Source: Xenopus tropicalis (lineage: Eukaryota > Chordata > Amphibia > Anura > Pipidae). From it: a DNA stretch of 64,000 nucleotides. This document shows positions 21,739-33,783 of the stretch, piece by piece; position 1 is the stretch's first letter; the number at the start of each line of letters is the position of its first letter. The stretch is taken from NCBI RefSeq assembly GCF_000004195.4, contig NC_030683.2, positions 73,875,764 to 73,939,763 of the forward strand. Direction: 5' to 3'. The notes under the pieces are model-generated. The model ran no database searches. It saw nothing but the letters and a program-made list of their open reading frames with translations, and had not been told where the DNA came from. The translations under genes were made by a program, and so were the position numbers.

Positions 21739-22125
21739 TTAAGGTCCCCATACACGGTAAGATCCGCTCGCTTGGCGAGATCGCTAAGTGAGCGGATCTT
21801 CCCCCGATATCCCCACCTACAGGTGGGCGATATCGGGGAGCTTGAAGTTAAAAAAAAAATAATCCGATCGTTTGGCCCTGGGGCCAAACGATCGGATTAT
21901 GTAGGCGGCAATGGGGCAGTCGGTTCTGGAGCCGCATCAACGAGCCGATGCGGTCCCCGATCCGACTGGATTTTCTAACCTGGCCGACCGATAGCTGCCC
22001 AATTTCAGGGCAGATATCGGTCGGCCAGCCCGCTCGTTTCTGCCCCTACACGGGCAGATAAGCTGCCGAGTCAGTCCAAGGGACCGCTATCGGCAGCTTC
22101 TATCGGCCCATGTATGGGGGCCTTT
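21739..22125. mobile_element. Multi-hairpin MITE (six consecutive hairpins)
   Basis: Ends are AAGGTCCCCATACACGG and, in reverse complement, AAAGGCCCCCATACATGGG. Between them lie six separate stem-loops: 21759-21800, 21801-21840, 21860-21899 (19-bp perfect arms, 2-base loop, TAATCCGATCG...CGATCGGATTA), 21915-21966, 21980-22026 and 22050-22109. It has no coding frame of interest and is much more GC-rich than its surroundings. The superfamily is unresolved because the duplication is not clear. Confidence 0.8.
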
Positions 22126-22151
22126 AGAAATAAGTAAATCTGACTCTGAGA

Positions 22152-22421
22152 GGGGCATTAACTAACCATCAGATTTTTTTTTTCGATTCAGATTTTTAGT
22201 GCTAAACGGCGGTGGGAAAAAAGTCACAACTTTTCCGAGATTACTATGCATCAAAATAGCTAAAAACCCAAATCCAACAATTTGCCAGCTAAATCTTGCA
22301 ACTTTTCCCTTACATGCTTTTTCAGTTTTAGATTTTTCAGTAAATGCCAGACATTCGTGGAAGCAAGTTTATTAAAATTTTAAAATGAAAAAAAATCTTA
22401 GAGTTTTAGTAGATCTGCCCC
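22152..22421. mobile_element. Harbinger-like MITE
   Basis: The left end is GGGGCATTAACTAACC and the right end TTTTAGTAGATCTGCCCC, an imperfect inverted repeat of the GGGGCANATTTACTAA type, followed on the right by TAA. The internal GACATTCGTGGAA matches 21205-21220. The left target copy has diverged (AGA). Confidence 0.55.
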
Positions 22422-22740
22422 TAAGTCTACTAAGAAAACAATTTGAACATTAATAAAACCAACAAGATTATTTTGCCTCCAATAAAGATATATTATATAA
22501 GAGTTTAGGGGCTGGGATCAAGTACTGTTTGATTATTTCAAAGAAAAAGGAATTCGGAAATAAATAAATAAATTATTTGATTAAACGGAGACTATGGGGT
22601 ATGGCCTTCCCTGTCTGTAGCTAGAAAGGAGCTACTACATGGAGCTGGCCACTGCTCCTATACACTGTAGCAACAAAAAAAGCAAATGGCACTCAGGACT
22701 ACAAACAAGGGTAAAACCCTTTTAAAAGTTTTATTGCGGA

Positions 22741-22786
22741 GGTGCAACGTTTCGGGGCAATGTGACCCCTTTATCAAGCTTGCCCC
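22741..22786 (-). repeat. Penelope-like terminal motif (GAAACGTTGCACC)
   Basis: On the minus strand the text is a TTGATAA box, a GGGG...CCCC stem, then GAAACGTTGCACC. This order (CTGATGA-like, GC stem, GAAAC) is a diverged form of the hammerhead-related motif found in Penelope-like element terminal repeats. See also 22857-23062, 43804-43892 and 44872-44915. Confidence 0.45.
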
Positions 22787-22866
22787 GTCTATACAGTATG
22801 TATTTTGTGGTCACAGCCCCATTGCACCCCCGCCTAATGGTTTCAAATTTAATGATGAGCAACAAA
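22787..22866 (+). repeat. Dispersed ~120-bp repeat, copy 2 (partial)
   Basis: GTCTATACAGTATGTATTTTG, then GTGGTCACAGCCCCATTG and CCTAATGGTTTCAAATTTA match 49770-49850 and 2770-2850. The 5' part with CGCAGAGGAC is missing. Confidence 0.6.
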
Positions 22867-23062
22867 AAAGTACCATACTCAACAGACTGAGTTGGAGTAA
22901 CTGATTTTAACAAACAAAATAAATTCCAACGTTTCGATCACATCATCGTGATCTTCCTCAACATGATCTTCCTTAGGAAGATCCCAATGATGTGATAGAA
23001 ACATTGGAATTTCTTTTGTTTGTTTATAAAAATCAGTTACTCCAACTCCTTTTTTGTTGCTC
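22857..23062. repeat. ~205-bp inverted repeat with CAACGTTTCG motifs
   Basis: The left arm runs from GAGCAACAAAAAAG and the right arm ends CTTTTTTGTTGCTC. The 18-bp segment at 22891-22908 is exactly inverted at 23029-23046 (GTTGGAGTAACTGATTTT). Nearer the centre, CCAACGTTTCGATCACATCA faces TGATGTGATAGAAACATTGG. The motif AGGAAGATC...GAAAC is thus present in head-to-head orientation. I infer two opposed terminal pieces of a Penelope-like element, or a fold-back derived from one. Confidence 0.7.
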
Positions 23063-23065
23063 TAT

Positions 23066-23112
23066 ATATACATATGGGTATACACACACACAAACACATA
23101 TATATATATATA
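23066..23112. repeat. TA/CA microsatellite
   Basis: Imperfect (TA)n, ACACACACA and (TA)n runs. Confidence 0.9.
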
Positions 23113-23492
23113 AGTATGGGATTGGTTATCCGGAAACCCATTCCATCCAAAAAATCGTATTAGTCACGATAATATCGTATTGGCGATCCGAAAGTCATGA
23201 AATTTTCATATCCGAACTATTGTAAAATGCAGGAAAACTTTTCCGACTTTGATCCTTCTGTGCATGATTTTGGAAGCCTCCCATAGGAATCAATGGCACT
23301 CTGCAGCTCCAACCTGGCCCAAGGAAAGTCACGACACCGAAGCTTGAATGAAACTTTCATACTCGGCGCGACAATACGATTTTGTCACACAAATTTTGTC
23401 GCAAAGTACGAAAAAGTTGCGCAGGTACAAAAAAGTTGCAGAAAATACGCCGATCGAACGCTCGGAGCTTCATGGATTAGTAAATGTGCCCC
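23113..23492. mobile_element. Fragmented MITEs: TACAGG-type end joined to Harbinger-like element
   Basis: GTATGGGATTGGTTATCCGG and AAACCCATT (23114-23145) is the end of the TACAGGTATGGG family. From 23147 the sequence switches to AAAAAATCGTATTAGTCACG and is co-linear with 21350-21640, ending GGATTAGTAAATGTGCCCC at 23492. The Harbinger-like left end was lost at this junction. Confidence 0.6.
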
Positions 23493-23702
23493 CAAGTGTC
23501 TACTATTTTGGTTTATACAAGTGTCATTCATTTTTACAGTATAATTGTTTTTGACTGCAAAATTGTTGCATTCTTCATAATTCATTTACTAGGATCCTGG
23601 GGCAGTAGTGTTTAGTCAGTACCTGTGATCCTACAAAAACTCTGCATGAATGAACCAGAGTGAAATTTTCCCCTGGAACCATTGGTTTAGAGCATAGACC
23701 TA

Positions 23703-24014
23703 GGGGCACATTTACTAATCCACGAATATGAATCACGAATGGGAAAAAATCGTATTGGAAACGAAAATTTCGTAAGATCGCAAATATCACGAAATTGCTT
23801 CCGAAAAAATCGTATTAGTCACGATAATATCGTATTGGCGATCCGAAAGTCACGAAATTTTCGTACCGAACAATTGTAAACAGCGGTAAAACCTTTCTGA
23901 TTTTTTCGTGCAAACGTCCGAAAAAGTCGTGCGGCGTACGAAAAAGTTGTGCGGACGCCCGAAAAAATCGGCGAAAATACGCTCAGAGCGTTCGTGCTTT
24001 TGTAAATGTGCCCC
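23703..24014. mobile_element. Harbinger-like MITE, complete
   Basis: A 312-bp element begins GGGGCACATTTACTAATCC and ends GTAAATGTGCCCC, a clear inverted repeat. The flanks are CTA (23700-23702) and CTA (24015-24017), a 3-bp duplication typical of PIF/Harbinger. The interior has TCGTATTGGCGATCCGAAAG, shared with 21378 and 23178. No coding frame. Confidence 0.75.
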
Positions 24015-24422
24015 CTAGTGTACTAATCGTATTAAGCGTGCATGTTTTGACTAAGAAACAGATGTGGTGCCCCCCTACTGGAATCCCACTGAAATCACTA
24101 CTTTTAGAAATGTGGTTGCATATTTTTAAAACTGTGACCATGTATTATTTGAAATGTAGTATTACACAGGGTTTCATTACTTGTATAGAGTCACCTACCC
24201 TACAGCTTTGTTTTTTTTATAAGGTGACAAATCTACTTGAAGATTTCTATATTTCTGGTTAACTCAACAGCATAATCATTATTAGTTATTGGCTATAACA
24301 ATCTTAAGTGGGAAAGTAATTCCCATGAAATCACTACATAATTTATTCACTTAGATACCGATTATTTTGCACCAAGCTCAAAAGTACATACATTTAACTC
24401 TTGTAAACTCCATGTAAACATG

Positions 24423-24766
24423 TACAGGTATGGGATATGTTATCCAGAATTCTTGGGACCTAGGGTTTTCCAGATAAGAGATCTTTCTTTAATTTGAATC
24501 AATAAAGAATGTATAATAATAATAATAATGTAAGTCTAATAAAAATAAACTTTGAATAAACCCAGTAGGATTGTTATGCCTCCAGTAAGGATTACATATT
24601 AGTTGGGATCAAGCACAAGGTACTGTTTTATTATTATGGTGAAAAACTGAATCATTTTTAAAAAATTAGAATTATTTGATTAAAATTGAGTTTAAGGGAG
24701 ATAGACTTCCTGTAATTCAAAGCTTTCTGGATAATGGGTTTCTGGATAACAGACCCCATACCCTTA
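24423..24766 (+). mobile_element. TACAGGTATGGG-family MITE
   Basis: This begins TACAGGTATGGGATATGTTA and ends GATAACAGACCCCATACCCT, an inverted repeat with mismatches. It contains GGGTTTTCCAGATAAG, an AAT-repeat, CCTCCAGTAAGGATTAC and GGGATCAAGCACAAGGTACTG, as do the relatives at 20716, 22423, 16064 and (in different arrangement) 39293. It is a non-coding DNA transposon; the superfamily is not established here. Confidence 0.75.
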
Positions 24767-27715
24767 AAACACTGATTTTTTTTTTTTTTTACACTAATAT
24801 TGCAATAGAGTAGTAGATAAACCACCAGGGAACCATGATTATGACTTATGAAATAGGCCAACATGTATTCTATTTGCTTATGAGCTCATGAGCCATTAAA
24901 CTGGAGATGAAATTTCATGATAATCAGATTTATCCTAATTTGAATTCTGCAACATTATTAAAAGTGGGTCCCTGTGTATCATTAAACCCAGTTTAGTTTT
25001 AGCACAACAATCCTCCTAGTGCAAAGAGAAACTGACCTTTGAAATCTGCTATATAGTCACTCAGCTCGCTTTTTCTCTCCCCTGCAAGAAATCTTATTTC
25101 CTCCTCTTCTCCCCCACAAGCAACAAGCTTATGCTGGTGACATTCTGCTGTACCCAAGAGCTTAGTTCCAACCATGTATTCCCCTTAACTAAAGGTAGGA
25201 TGCATCCCGGGTTTCTCTAAAACTACAGTTCCATTCTATGCAACACTACTATGACTTCAAGATGTCAGTAAGATGTTTTAATGGAATGCTTTGTACATAC
25301 TTTATTATAGCCTAACCTATCTTAAATCTATACAGAATATACTGTCATGTACGTATTCACACTTCATACCCACAATAAGGACACATGCAGTACATGTACT
25401 AAAAACAGCATGGAGAACATTTAATGCTGATAACCATAGTGTAATTTTCATGTAACAAATTAGCCAAATACATTATCATTTCTCATTATCAGAATCAAAC
25501 TAATGTCTATTTAAGAAAACTAATTTGTGATTTAGGTGTATTTATACATTATTTAAACATAGTAATCCCCTCTTTCCAACAAACCGGATTTTTTAAATAA
25601 AGGAAACAGGGGGTGGTACAGGTGCAGATCCTGCTTAAATATTGTTGAAATAGCCCAAGCAGTGGGTTCTTCTAATCCTATTTGGATTCCTGGTAGGTAT
25701 TTTTCTTCTTCTGGTCTCCTGTGAAAAGCTACAGAGTATACAATAAGCAACGGGGGACCCTGACTCCACTATAATCTCTTCCCAATGTCACTAGGGAAGA
25801 AAGTCTATTCAAGGAACTAATGTTTCATTTTAGGGGGCAGCAATGTTACCTAGCAAAATAAAGGTGTACTTTTATTCCTTTACCATAAGACTATTCAGTA
25901 CATTTTCTATGGATCAGATGATGGGGCGTGTATGCTTTTTGTTGACATTGTTAAGATTAATTTTGTATGAATATGTTTAATGCAAGATAATACGTGGCAA
26001 ATATGTAATTTAGTTTTATTTCTTTATGCATAGCTACACAAATCCCAGTTAGTCATGTTTGAAGCTTTAACTGCATGAAAAGCACCTGCAGAGCAGGTGG
26101 TAGATACAGAATCCTTTGTGTGAATGTGATAATCCCAATGGCTAGTGCAAAGTTTATTTAGCCATATATCCAGTGAAGAAATGTTTTAGAAAAGCAGGTG
26201 CAATAAGAAAAAAATTGCTACAGCGATAGTCCTACAGTAAAGGAGCTTCACTATTTAGTGAGCTTCTTTTGGGGCTAGAATTATCAGGACTGCTTCTCTC
26301 TTTTATTAGGGCTGGTATATCAGAATTGCATGTGAAAACTGTACCACTTCAGACCACTACAACATTACCTGATAGATGCAGAAGGGAGCAGTGTAGATAT
26401 GAAGAAGGAGATTCAAACAGCTGTTCATTGTATTCAGTCCCCATGGTCTGGTGTCTAAGCATCTCAACTATGAACTTAAAATTAGTTGCAAAAATAAAAA
26501 TAAATGCTCCAAACAGAAACAAGTTCACTGGGAAGCATTTTTTTTAAAGGGGATAGCACCTTAAATAGAAGAAGCTGAGTGGTGGAAGAAAGTAAGTTTC
26601 AATTCACAAAAATTGACTGCAGGGGGCACAGAAGGGCATCAGTTAGCAAAGAAATAAAAATATGACAGGCATAAAGAAACCAAGGATATGAATATGAAGC
26701 CCTTCCTTTAATGATGTAATAAATTTTACTCTTCTGGGAAGGCTTTCCTCTAGATTTTGGAACATTGTTGGTGTTTTTCATTCAGCAACTAGAGGGTTGT
26801 GTGAAGGCCAGTCTTCCACTCCCATCTTAGAAAACCCATTCTGTAGGGAACTTACATAGGGGCATTATAGAAGGGAAACAGGAAAGAGCCTTCTCTTCTG
26901 ACATCAACTGATGTCACAATTTGAAAGCCCAGAATTGTCAAGAATGTTGTTTTAAGCTCTAACCTTGTAAGCTCTTACCTTAAGGGTTGCTTTCAATTGA
27001 AATTGGGGCCCTGGTGCAAATAATGGAAGGGAACCCCTGACCACTTCTACATTCATCCATGCCAAACTTGCCATTATACTGACAGATAGTAAAATGCCAT
27101 AAGTACTACAGTGGGCATGTTTCCATTGCTCTAACGTTCAGTGGTAGTGACCCTTACATCTTTCCAGCCAGCACACAACTGTTAACGTTAAATGTGTTTG
27201 CTTCTGATCGCCCATAGAAACCCACACTCCATATAAATAGTTCTTGTGCTTCAGGAGACAGTTGAAAACTCAGCAGTGAGTGTTCCAACTGAGGACATCA
27301 TTTAGATGATGTGTGCAATCCAGGCACTTTTGGCTAAAAATGTATCTGGATACTTTTGGACGATATTTTGTGTGTGGAGAGATGAAGTCATGGTACAGTT
27401 TACAATATAAACTGAAAAATGAAAATACTGTATTAGTGGGAAAATTTAACTTTAAAATTTGCTAGTATTTTTTTCTATTTTGTATTTAAGCTTTGCACAA
27501 TCAGAAGGCCTTCATTATTCAGTATTCAGTATTTGTTTTGTTAGGAAGAGAGAGGGACATGCAAGCTTCCAGTATTCTTTATGCCCTTCCTTTCTCATAG
27601 GCATAGTATTTGTATTGCTAGCCAATACACCTAATGATAACATAAAGTGTTATTAAGAGAAGTTGTATGCACAGTAAGGGAATTTAGCAATGCCCTGTCC
27701 CAACCTTTTTAGGAT
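24767..27715. other. Largely unrecognised DNA
   Basis: About 2.9 kb without a recognised repeat or exon. The frame at 26269-26547 (92 codons) and others have no domain. A few AT-rich runs are present. I can say nothing more specific. Confidence 0.4.
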
Positions 27716-27719
27716 GACT

Positions 27720-28068
27720 GTGCTACCAGTTAGGAGCGCGCCACTTTGTGCTAAAATTAAAGATGGATTGCTCCAACGTCGGTTCACCAGTGTAATGCAT
27801 AGTGACGCACCTCTGCATGATGTCATTGCGCTTGGTGTGAAAAATCAAAATAAATAGACACTGAGAACCTGGGTTCAATGCCCAAATATATGACTTTCTT
27901 GAACTGTTATTCCAGTTTCTGACCCTTTTGCCTGATCCTGACTTCTCTGCTGCCTGAACCTTTCTAATAATGTATTTAGGACTATTTGCTTGTCTGAACT
28001 TTAGCTTTCTCCTCAGTCCTGACTACAAACCTGACAGGAGCCGAGCAGGCCCTGACATAGGTACAGTA
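27720..28068 (+). repeat. Possible LTR fragment (CCTGA-rich)
   Basis: AAATAAATAGACACTGAGAA is followed by CTGGGTTCAATGCCC and a pyrimidine-rich region with recurring CCTGA words (CTGACCC, GCCTGATCCTGAC, GCCTGAACC, CCTGACAGG). I associate this texture with Xenopus Gypsy-type LTRs. Neither end is defined, so confidence is low. Confidence 0.3.
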
Positions 28069-28069
28069 A

Positions 28070-29475
28070 ATTTGATGAAGTCCATAAAGCTTACGCGATT
28101 CATACCATGATTACAAAATTATGTACTGGGCATTGTGTTATCTTTACTTATCTAAATAAGTTATTGTTATATGATATAAATATTTGTTCTAGGATTCCTG
28201 TCATAATAACTCTGCAGATATACATATATATTCCTGGCATCTAGCTATCCGTGTGGGCCTATTAATCCAAACTTTTTTTTATACACAGTACAATCACAGT
28301 TTGCATTCCCTATATGTCGAAAATTCTGTATATTCTTTGTACATCAGTAGCAAAGACAGTCTGAAAAAGTAATGTATTCAGTATTATAAGAGCGCTTTTC
28401 AGACAATTACAAAACATCATTGGTGCCACTGTAACTTACCAAAGAAAGGGATACCAAGGAATGCAGGTTCATTTACACTGTAAATATTTCTACAGCACAT
28501 TTAAGAACACTATGAATAAAAACTGCTTTTGGGCCACCCACATCTGTTGAACCAAATGAAAAACTAAAAGAAAAAAGTAAAGCAAACTTCTGCTTCTTAA
28601 AAAATGGATAGAAAAAACCACCATGATTTAAACCCTCCGTGTATTTTCAAATGTGAAAGTCTACTGATTTAAGTTACAATACCTAAATACTGTCCTGCTT
28701 TTTAAAAATGTTTATTCTGAAAACAAAATGAATCAAAATACTTATCTTACGCCTTGTGCAAACCAAAAAAATATTGCAAACATGCACACTTTTTGCACAT
28801 TATAGCTTACTGTATATATATCTGCAGAATTGTTTTAAAAAAAATGTTAATAATGTTAATGTTATTAAACTGATATGTAGATTTGAATTAATATTTAAAT
28901 TAAAATATGATATTAAAAATAACATTTGTCCCAAAGTGCTATTTCAAGTACTTTCCTAATTTATTTTTATCATAATAATAACCAATGCTAGATATTTTTT
29001 TTAATCTATTCTGTTGTTCCACCATTCTCTTTCTTTTATTTTTTTATTCACTGGCTAAGTTATTGAATTTTCATTCATCGATGTCTATGAATCAGAAGGC
29101 TGTATTTTTTCTCTTCTCATTAAGTTACAATACCTGGCTACGTGGGTTGTTACCACTTTTGCTATGCCTGGAGTTGTCATATTAACCTGGTCATGCCACA
29201 GTGGTATACATGTAAATGGTACAGTGCTTACCATCACATTCACTGTACTCTGCCACTACAGGGCATAGCTGAGGATGTCTTATCTTCTGTTGCCTATTTT
29301 CCGCTGGACACCACTGAAAACATAATCCATGTATCAGTAGATCCAATTAAGCAGCCAGAATCTGAGTTTCTTACACAGACTGGTGTATGGAATTACTGGA
29401 GTCCAGGCTATTAACATCTGAGAGCTTGTTCTCAAACAGAAGGCTGCAACTATGGCCAAAGGTCATACCCCCCAC
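28070..29475. other. No recognised feature
   Basis: AT-rich DNA. The 90-codon frame at 29142-29414 lacks recognisable motifs. No repeat with clear ends. Confidence 0.4.
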
Positions 29476-29479
29476 AGCA

Positions 29480-30245
29480 CATATAACATTGGGTAATACA
29501 GGGGCTGAGTAAGATGATTAGTTGGGAGAGATAGTGGGTAATAGTGACCATTTCATTTGATGTATTGTGCAAAAAACAATATACACTGGGACAACAAAGA
29601 CAAAGAAGTAAATGTAGAAGTGTTAAGAACCACCCTATGTGGCTTCATTTGGAGGCAAATAAGTTAATAGGGAAAAAAGGAAAGCATTAAAGAAATACAA
29701 GTCAAAGGGGACAGAAGCTGCATTAAATTAATATAAACACTATAACAAGTGTTGTAAAACAGCTATCAGGAAAGCAAAGATAGAAAATGAGGAGCGCATT
29801 GTGGCAGAGGCTAAAATTAACCCCAAAAAGTTTTTTAAGTATACAGTATTTATAGTAACAAGATGCGGGTTGAGAGTGTGGCTCCATTAAATGATGGTAA
29901 CAATATGGTTATAACAGATACAGAAAGGCAAATGTGCTAAATCAATTCTTCAGTGTATAGAGGAGCCAGATTGCCAAGACCCACCTAATAACTGTAATGT
30001 TGGCTAAGCTCAATGTAGTCAGTGGTTGAGGCAGGATATGGTACATATAGGGTTATTCAAAATTAATGTGAACAAGTCACCAGTGCCAGATGGAATACAC
30101 CCTTGTGTGCTGAGAGAGCTAGGTTCAGCCAAACTTGGCTGTAGCAAGCAATGCCAGGCAGCAGCTGCAGGGGCCAACAAGGTTTTGAGCTGTATTAAAA
30201 GGGGCATAGATTCACAGGAGGAGGGGGTTATTCCTCCACTTTACA
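29480..30245 (+). pseudogene. Decayed CR1/L2-type LINE ORF2 remnant
   Basis: Broken frames translate to pieces of a non-LTR retrotransposon polymerase. There is a KAKIENEERIVAEAKINPKKFFKY-like stretch (about 29770-29845), then NVNKSPVPDGIHPCVLREL (about 30060-30122), which is the RT0/RT1 region ahead of the catalytic domain. It jumps directly to ANKVLSCIKRGIDSQEE (about 30171-30222), a region that lies well downstream of the FADD box in the copy at 19229-20479. The catalytic core is therefore deleted, and several stops and frameshifts are present. It is dead and older than the other two copies. Confidence 0.75.
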
Positions 30246-31374
30246 GGGCACAACTGACCTTGTCATCTGATAAATATTTACTCAATTCAAATTTAAAATG
30301 CTAAAAATCTAGCATTCATTTCCCCTTTCTCAAGATAGCTTGGCAAAATAACCTTATAAAGAAACATAATATTTAATAATGCCACTCTCTACTTAGTTTT
30401 ATCATCACATGATGGTGCATATTAGTTCAGATAAAAGATATGAGAAAGTTCAAAAGGATATAAGGTAATAATTAAACTGCAGCACTAATTCATGAACATC
30501 AACCAAATGATAAAGAAGGATAGAAGTGGATCATCTGATCTTTACACATGTCTGAGCAATTTCTCCTTCATTTCCTGCTAGACTGATTGAGCTAACAAGG
30601 CACAACAATCCCATGACAGCCAACACAATCTATTAGGTCTGCAGTAAGCATTACTTTTTCACCCCAGTTCTTCCCCAGGCCACGACTCCCTGATGTAAAA
30701 TAGATAGACAAGTTAATCCTATTTAAAAATGTAGCTGGGGGCACTTGTCCTAGTCAGTTACGTCAGGTATCTTCAATCTGTGGTAACCAATTTACTGCAC
30801 TATATACGTGAAAATAATGGCTAGAAAGCACATACACTGCAAAAACGTAATTACTATGCTAGAAAATAAAGGTTAGACTAATATTTAAATATTGACTTAT
30901 TTGCATTTAAATGCAAAATAGTTTTTAAACATTTTAAATGAACATTCATATATGAATAAACTAGTGGGATTCTCAGGTGTGCTGAAAAACAATATTTTTT
31001 AAAGTGTAATATGTAATAAAGGGAATAAAGTTTTCCCAGGTGCAGTAACCCAAAGCAACCAATAAAATGTTTGCTTTTTAACAGTTGAAAAGTAGATCAT
31101 TACATAATATGTATTAACTTAGGTTCTGTGTTACGGAGGGGGAATGGGCTGCAGGAAGATTGTAGCAGGAACTCTATTGTCCATGCCCCAACCCCATTCC
31201 TTATTGGGTGCAGGAATAAAAATCAAATGGACATTGTCAGGTTTTTTTTTCAAGTACTTTGGTTCATTTATGAATTTTTAATTCTACAAGTAACTATAAT
31301 ATTAATAATTATATATAAGTAATAACCTTGCTGCAAAGCCTTTAGGCAAAGGAAAACTTTTTACTGTGTTTTTT

Positions 31375-31505
31375 CTTCCACCGGAACTGATGGAAAATAA
31401 CGGTTTAATATCCAGCATTCAGACGGATCTTTTACATTTATTTTACACAGTTTTTTACTCCGGTTTTTCAGCTATTTAGTTTTACACAGCATAATAAATA
31501 CGCCC
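31375..31505. mobile_element. Harbinger-like MITE relic (AATAAATACGCCC end)
   Basis: CACCGGAACTGATGG and CTCCGGTTTTTCAGC form a loose inverted pair, and the segment ends CACAGCATAATAAATACGCCC. The end type resembles NNTTTATTAANGGGC Harbinger-like tips in this window. The left end is unclear. Confidence 0.35.
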
Positions 31506-33783
31506 ATAAGTGTTGATGCCAGGGTGAGGGTCAGGGTAAATACTATAAAAGCCTATAGTGGGGAAAATGGGAGCATTTTGCCACTCGCCAAGCAGGATAT
31601 CATGTGGCTTCATATCACAAACTGTGATTTTCCCAAATGAATTCTGCACCATATCGCCAGAAAATGAATATAAAAGAAACCTATGAAGACCTAGACAAGG
31701 CTTTAATGACTATGTAAATCAGCAGTATCTGCCTATGCTCGGCTATTTGCTGATGGTTCTAAATGTTAAACAATGTAACTGACGCTAACTGATTATTAGA
31801 CCTGTCTGACTGGAGGAAAGCTGCCTTCTGCTACACAGTTTCAAGAGTCAGAACCAGTAGTGAACAAAGACTGCTTTCAATTGCAGTTACATTTACATGA
31901 ATGTAAAAACATTGCAAATATGGAATAAGCTTTAGCTGTCACCCAGGCCGAACATCATTGCAGTATAAGAACTGCTAATATCTAAGGAAAACAATGTAAA
32001 CACTACAATAGTGCTTAAAATAGCAATCTGAGCAATTATTCTTTGTTGTTACATACTATATATGTCTCCTCAAATTTATCTTTGAAAATTGCTTGGAATT
32101 ACATTTTTTTTCATTAGGTAAATTTGTATTTTTAGGGTTTACACCCCATTTAAATGGATTGTTTAAATAGCTTTTTAGCAAAGTCACTTTAACATGTGCA
32201 ACTGTAATAGGAAAATGTAACTGTAGGCTCCACTACACCAGGGACTGGGAACAGAAATGTTACATTCTGATCCTAAATCAACCAATAATTAACTGGATGG
32301 TACTTTTATATATCAGTCTACCATTGATTGCCCTTATAAACTGTGCTTTGTGATGTCATTTCTGTCACATGACTCACTAAAATGCATGTATTATAATAAA
32401 TAATGTACTTACTGTAAAATATAGGGATATTAAAAGTCACAGAGGAGTTCCAGGAGTCATGGTCATATTTTAAAACAAGGGATACATTGTTCACTATATA
32501 TAACCTAAATTACAAACCTCAGCATATTTATTTATTTATAAAACACGTTTGCAATTCTATCTTGCCCGTGCAGGGTAAATACTGGTTTTACGGGTCAAGA
32601 GTAGCCCCTGTAATATCATGTAAATCCTTTGCTCACCCAAAGCTTATCTCTTTGTTTAGAGTTCCAGAACACAAGGTTTTTATTAATGGAACAATTAAAG
32701 GAAAAATGTTAATTCTTTAAACATGGCTGCTCAGAAGGGTATGGCTTGTCAGCAGCTATCATCTTAAAGAGATGATTTAGAATAAAATGTAGTGAGATCA
32801 TCCTGTTATTATCAAGCATTAAATCAAATTTACATTCTGGAAAAACATTTTCTGAAAATATCACATGGTTTGCATTTCAGTATAGGAAATATATCACATG
32901 TATGACAGGTTGCAGCTTTAACCAATTCCTACATGCTACTAGGGAAAATAAAACAAAACAGGTACGATTACATTTTTAAGGTAAGATTGAATTTAAAGAT
33001 AATAGTTTTTTATTAAATTTAATAAATCACTTCTTCACCTTAGGTTGGAAACTTGCTGGAATTCATCTTTGTGTTATATTGAGAACAAACATTTTGCCCA
33101 ATACATTTAATGTAAATTGATGCATATTTAATCACAATTAATGCCTAAATATCTGTTACAACATGTTGACTATATTTGCAGCAAAAATAATAAAGTAGGT
33201 GTCAAGTCCTCTAGCATTTTTTTCATAAATGATAAGGATGCTGTGGGTTAACATAACAGCAAGGCTTTTCTCTCCCAACAAGACTGAAAAAAGTATCATC
33301 ACTATTTGAGCACTATCTTCCATGAAGCAGCTGCCTAGCAAAAAACCTTAACCTGGCCAGCAAAATTAGTGAACTATTTAACCATTAAATCAGAAGGAGT
33401 AAGAGCCCCCCAGAGCAATTATCAAAGAGCACAATCTCTGATCTCTAGAACAATTAAATGGCCTAATCCTGACTGAAAGCAAGCTGGACTCTATTGTTTC
33501 TTCCTTCCCTTAATCAGCACTCTGGGTCTCTCTTCTGTTTTCAGTACAAATATTCAATTAAAAATTCCAAAAAGGGATGCAGTAATTGGTTCTCAAAGAG
33601 GTTCCAAGCAGTAAAAAAAAATTCTCTACCTCCCCAGTTTCACCTCCCTGTAAATAAATTTTAATTAAAAGTTTGCTTGGAATCTGCTTAGCTACAGAGA
33701 TGTCTGACTCCTGAGAGGCTGCTATGCTGGCATGAAAGCTCATTGGGAACAAATTGATCTGTCTGTAATAGGCAAAAGTTGAA

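Larger units (their letters stand above)
20716..22622 (+). mobile_element. TACAGGTATGGG MITE split by later insertions
   Basis: The left part (20716-20800) begins TACAGGTATGTGACC and runs to GGATCTCCATACT. The right part (about 22423-22622) resumes at AAGTCTACTAAG and continues through CCTCCAATAAAG to GGTATGGCCTTCCCTG. In the uninterrupted copy at 24423-24766 these two pieces are adjacent, so about 1.6 kb of later insertions (20801-22421) split it. The terminal TACAGG end on the right is not preserved. Confidence 0.6.

Noticed and set aside
27866..27885. CTGGGTTCAATGCCC resembling a tRNA T-arm
   Set aside because: No matching A box or cloverleaf; better explained as LTR-like repeat sequence.
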